The translations under genes and the position numbers were made by a program. A stretch of DNA of 64,000 nt from Panorpa germanica (taxonomy: Eukaryota; Arthropoda; Insecta; Mecoptera; Panorpidae), in contig OY783203.1 in the NCBI GenBank assembly GCA_963678705.1, positions 744,001 to 808,000 on the forward strand, given 5' to 3'. Positions 60,238 through 64,000 of the stretch are shown here, piece by piece (within the stretch, counting starts at the first letter, position 1; every line of letters begins with the position of its first letter). The notes beneath the pieces are model-generated. The model ran no database searches, was not told the DNA's origin, and was given only the letters and a program-made list of their open reading frames with translations.

Positions 60238-60484
60238 TTATAATTATTGGAATCTCTCAAATATATTATAAAAAGATTTTCGGTCCGTTCAAGTCTTTTT
60301 TGTATTATGACCCACCATTGCAACATTTTATTTTCTATAGCATTTATGGAATTTCTCCAATATTCGCATGTCATATTCATGGATATATATATAATATTCT
60401 TTAATTTTTTATTCTTTAATTGACCTATACTAACTGAATCGTATTAAGATTGCAGTGATTAGGAGAAGATGTATTAAATGTAAG
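60238..60484. repeat. Direct duplication, left unit
   Basis: ATTATTGGAATCT, AAAAAGATTTTCGGT, TTTTATTTTCTA, ATATATAATATTCTTTAATT and TTGCAGTGATT recur in the same order at 60803-61030. Confidence 0.75.
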
Positions 60485-60802
60485 CATTATCACACATTTT
60501 ATAATAATCTGTGAAAGGCACTTGTTCTTTGTATAATTCATGTAAATTGTAAGTAAGTATTTTTTATGATAATTGAGGAGAAATAACAAGCACAAAGACG
60601 ACAAATATTAATGATGATAAACTAAGGCACATGAATGCCTTAAAAGATATACGCAGTGATTCTAGTGGGATTTCTAAAGAGCGAGGCGCGAGATTCAAAT
60701 ACATATATAGTAATAAATTCTACTTGGGTTGTTTCGCGAAAATGCGGGGCCCCTACATGAGCGAGGCCCTGCTTGCCACCCCCTAAGGGCACCTATGACT
60801 GT

Positions 60803-61030
60803 CAATATCATTATTGGAATCTTTCAAATATATCATAAAAAGATTTTCGGTTCGTTCAACTTTTTTTTACTATTGCAACGTTTTATTTTCTACAGCATTT
60901 ATGGATTTAAAATTCTTGCAGCATGCCTTGTCATGGATATATATAATATTCTTTAATTTTTTTAATTCACCTACTAACTGAAGCGCATTGAAATTGCAGT
61001 GATTTGGATGAAGACGTATACAAAATGTAG
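60803..61030. repeat. Direct duplication, right unit
   Basis: See 60238-60484. Offset about 565 bp, moderate divergence. Confidence 0.75.
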
Positions 61031-61463
61031 GTATAGTAGAACTCCAATTTGGACTAATTTAGAATCCAGGAAATTCGGATAAATGCATAAGCTCTAAGGT
61101 TACGATTGCATTATTTTCAAAATATCGCAATATCGAAATAATATTTGACAAATTTGAATGTATGCTTGAGTCGTTGACATTAGTATTAGTATTGTAAGCG
61201 CATTTTATTGTGTCATAGTGCATTTTATTTATTTAAACGGCAAAAGTCAGAGTCGATCTATCGTATTTTGAACTATAGGTTAAAATTAATAAAAATATTT
61301 TCTAAAATTGTTCTGATTATACTTGAATTATTGTTAGTAGGAAATCAAACACAAAGATTATTTAGTATTGTAACAATTTCAATTAACTGTATTATAATAT
61401 ACGATCAACTTGCTATAACTTCTTAGCATAACTTGGGAAATGATACAATACTACAGGAGTACA

Positions 61464-62966
61464 TTACAGAAGCTGTGTTTCCGGAGATGCTGCTCTTGAC
61501 GGAGACCCTGATGGTGGTCCAGAGGATAGTCCCGATGGTGATCCCAATGGAGATCTTGTGGGTGATCCTGCTGGTGATGCTGATAGTGATCTAGATAGTG
61601 AACTTGAAGTTGATCTAGACGGTGGTCGTGAAGGTGGTCTAGGGGATAATCGCGATGGTGATCCCAGTGGAGATCCCAATGGAGATCTTGTGGGTGATGC
61701 TGATGGCGATGCTGACAGTGATCTAGATAGTGAACTTGACGCTGATGTAGATAATGACCTAGACGGTGATGTTGACGGTGATCTTGACTGCACAACCTCT
61801 TTCTTGACCATTGTTCTTAACAGTTGAATAGGCATGAAGAAGTTTTCCTCATTCAAAGGTGTCCGGGTTGTAAAGCCATTTGCAATCATTTCTTCTTCAA
61901 CAGCATCGAAAAACCTGTCAAGTAGACCCTCAGGAATCAGTGATGCTGCTGTATATGTACCCATAACGCAATCTGCAAAACAAGAGACAAATTAATTGAA
62001 ATAAAAAACAGAATCAATGTCACGATAAAATCGGTACTTGGAAGATTGTTAACAATCAAACTGCCAAAAATCATTCTGCGTATAAAAGTAGAAACTGTGA
62101 ACATGGGCTACTAAACACACATCATTTTGTGTCAAGACAATCATGTGTGTGCTTGAAGACTTCATGGCACTTCTTGGCACTTTTCCTAGAACCGACTCAA
62201 CGCTCTTAACGCTTAAGTAACTTACCTCGCAGGTGTTTCTTGTTGTGGAAGTAATAGCTGCATTTAATATCGTCCGAGTGCACTAATGCCAATGATTTCA
62301 GACCTAAGCTGGTGACAATCTTCTTCACTTCCTGAGAAGGTTTTCTTGGGTTAACGAAATTAGGAATTTCTTGCAGTATGTCCGAAAGGTATGTTTTCCA
62401 TGGATGTTTTTTGGCCAAATTTCTAACCACGGTGAAGTAGAAGTTGTTTATGGACTCAATCAGGAAATAGGCATATCCATTGTCGTTTAACAAACTCTTT
62501 ACGTTGGTGAACGTTTGCCTGAAATAAAAACATTTTATGTTATACGAACATTTACATAGTGTGTACTCACGCTAAAACTTACTCAATATCATGCACCCAA
62601 ACTACTCCCCAAATTGAAATGATCAAGTCAAACGTTCCGCTCATTTTCAGCTTATCCTCTAGAATATTCAGTCGCTCGAACGTTACATGTGGAAATTTAA
62701 CCTTGTTTTCCTTCTCCATACGCTCTATTATTTTCTGATCTGGGTCAGTTACAACTATTCTTCGAAAGCCGTTCATGATATGGGGAAAGTAGCACTTCAG
62801 CATGTAGAGAATAGTGGAACTACTGCCATAGCCAAGGATCAGAATGGAGCCTACTTTATGCATAATAGGCAGCAAATCTCGCTCCAAGCCTTCTTTGCAT
62901 CGCAACCCTAAATGCACGTTTTTGTTGAACGCTTTGTAGATATTAATCACCTCCATTTGCTTCATT
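61464..62966 (-). CDS. JHAMT-like SAM-dependent methyltransferase with Ser-Arg-Pro tail
   Basis: Three coding exons, 394 aa: 62583-62966 (ATG at 62965), 62226-62518, 61464-61972. The first coding exon is preceded by an acceptor, so a 5' UTR exon lies upstream; a candidate donor GTAAGT is near 63325. The fold order fits the insect juvenile hormone acid O-methyltransferase-like family: motif I SILILGYGSSS, motif II acidic VVTDPDQK, post-motif DLIISIWGVVWVHD, then FTNVKSLLNDNGYAYFLIES. JHAMT proper methylates farnesoic or JH acid in the corpora allata. Here motif I is degenerate (GYGSSS rather than G-x-G-x-G with a preceding Asp), so activity is open to doubt. After KKEVVQSRSPS the protein runs into about 100 residues of SRS/SPS/SAS repeats, ending SPETQLL, which no JHAMT that I know has. 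A related tail occurs at 63.8 kb. Confidence 0.75.
61490..61800 (-). repeat. Coding minisatellite encoding the Ser-Arg-Pro tail
   Basis: Built of GATC-containing hexamers grouped into a higher-order unit of about 140 bp repeated about twice: GATGGTGATCCCA, GGAGATCTTGTGGGTGAT and AGTGATCTAGATAGTGAACT recur in order from about 61528 and 61650. All three of its long frames are open, a by-product of the hexamer period. Confidence 0.8.
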
Positions 62967-63814
62967 CTGGAAATAGTAATAATATATTAAGTATAATAAT
63001 TATTAAGATCGATTTTCGTAGGCCATTCTAACTCTAAAGATGTTAGTACGCAGGTAACCAAACAAAAAGCAGCGTTGGCATAGAATAGTATGATATTAAA
63101 AACAATTAAAAAACATAATATAAAAGAATAACAATAAAAACTGAACTTAATTTGTAAATTAATTGGTACAATGAATGTGGTAAAATATCAAAGACTTGTC
63201 AGTGTCCAGATTGATTTCAAACAAAATGTCAGCTTGAACCACACAAAACATGATTCGCGTCAATACTATAATAAGCTAAAACTCGTATGCAGCAATTCTT
63301 AATTATATTTATATTTTAACTTACCAGTTAGATAAATAGTTCAATGAAAACTGAAAATATTGCAGAAGGAACGGTACAATGTGTTAACACAACTAGCTAC
63401 TGGATTGATCTTGTCTTGTTTTGTTTAAATTATGAAAAAGAAGAACGTTTGCTGCAATTATGTTCCAATTACCGATCTATTACGATCTATTACGTGGCAG
63501 AACGATATTGGTTTAATTCAAACTAAATATTTTGTTAATAACATGTGTTCTCTTTTTTTAAATTTTTATTGACATATTCTAATATGTGTCTCTGGTCCAT
63601 TTTATTTTTTAAATATTCAAAAGTTGGCGGATATAGAACTATTTAAAATTAGATTTGTCTGATCTGGTTATCGTTAAATATTATTATCGAATCGAACACT
63701 AAAATAACGAACATTTAACATTGTAACAATGTAATAGTAAGTGTGTAACGAGGTGTTTAACATTTCAGCATAAGGATAAAGTTAAATGATAAGATGCAAC
63801 TGGAGTACATTACT
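62967..63814. other. Upstream region of the methyltransferase
   Basis: No coding sequence seen on the minus strand. A donor-like GTAAGT on the minus strand near 63325 may end a 5' UTR exon. A plus-strand ORF at 63344-63526 is not recognised and is probably chance. Confidence 0.4.
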
Positions 63815-63890
63815 GGAATTAGAGTTTTGGAGATGGTGATCTTGACGGTACAACCTCTTTCTTGAATATTGTGCTTAGAAGTCCTATTCA
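63815..63890 (-). pseudogene. C-terminal exon fragment of a second methyltransferase copy
   Basis: The minus strand reads FKKEVVPSRSPSPKL then stop, matching MVKKEVVQSRSPS of the neighbouring gene, and the DNA after the stop (GTAATGTACTCC) also matches. The frame is interrupted upstream by TGA at about 63881 unless an acceptor (GAATAG) starts the exon there. Either the last exon of an intact neighbour cut by the window edge or a relic. Confidence 0.55.
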
Positions 63891-64000
63891 GAGTGACAAC
63901 ACTAGAAATGTTTGATGTATATCATTTAAGTTTAACAAATTTTTAATTTAATTTCTTTTTAAATTTTATTTCCACTTTTAAATTAAATTATGCAATGGCA

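Larger units (their letters stand above)
58860..61463. other. Intergenic spacer with repeats
   Basis: No credible gene. Holds dispersed repeat C (59571-59730) and a direct duplication (60238-60484 / 60803-61030). Confidence 0.5.

Noticed and set aside
61451..61795. Minus-strand His/Asp-rich ORF in a second frame
   Set aside because: Same minisatellite artefact. The Ser-Arg frame is continuous with the methyltransferase exons by correct splice phase.
61558..61827. Plus-strand Asp/Gly-rich ORF (GDADSDLDSELEVD...)
   Set aside because: Antisense shadow of the methyltransferase tail; the hexamer period keeps all frames open.

Overview
This is a nuclear genomic window from an insect. Genes have many short introns with canonical GT/AG junctions, intergenic DNA is AT-rich and full of short inverted-repeat elements, there is a five-unit CCTAA (insect-type TTAGG) tract, and the gene set includes an unextended/CNNM orthologue and a juvenile-hormone-acid-methyltransferase-like gene. 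Lepidoptera is my best guess at order, but that is inference. I built the gene models by hand, joining exons whose splice sites and reading phases agree; every intron phase in the models below was checked by arithmetic.

Layout. (1) 1-3463 (+): 3' seven exons of a tetraspan, PY-motif membrane protein resembling the ENTREP/FAM189 family; its 5' end lies outside the window. (2) 3987-4720 (-): SDHAF3, a mitochondrial complex II assembly factor, tail-to-tail with gene 1. (3) 5441-14825 (-): Ecm29, the proteasome adaptor, 32 exons, 1,818 aa. (4) 15404-16594 (+): intronless SNAPC3, head-to-head with Ecm29 across 578 bp. (5) 17273-18450 (+): an unrecognised two-TM protein of 242 aa. (6) 18517-22309 (-): TSR1, a 40S ribosome maturation factor, 14 exons, 775 aa, ending 66 bp from gene 5. 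(7) 23089-34087 (-): ARMC9 (LisH + ARM, ciliary), about 17 exons, with a tandem array of duplicated exons. (8) 36297-58633 (-): CNNM/unextended magnesium transporter, 13 exons, with two giant introns of 9.7 and 7.7 kb holding MITEs, dispersed repeats and a few small ORFs. (9) 61464-62966 (-): a JHAMT-like methyltransferase with an expanded Ser-Arg-Pro tail, and at 63.8 kb the tail of a second copy.

The genes are mostly unrelated housekeeping functions (proteolysis, snRNA transcription, ribosome assembly, respiration, cilia, Mg2+), so no operon-like logic is expected. The two most interesting signals are the ARMC9 exon array, in which a splice-acceptor-like sequence inside one coding exon became the real acceptor of at least four downstream copies, and the methyltransferase, whose C-terminus appears to have grown from a short SRSPS motif into a tail of about 100 residues by tandem repetition of about 140 bp. 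No prokaryotic-style system, CRISPR array, rRNA or intact tRNA was seen.
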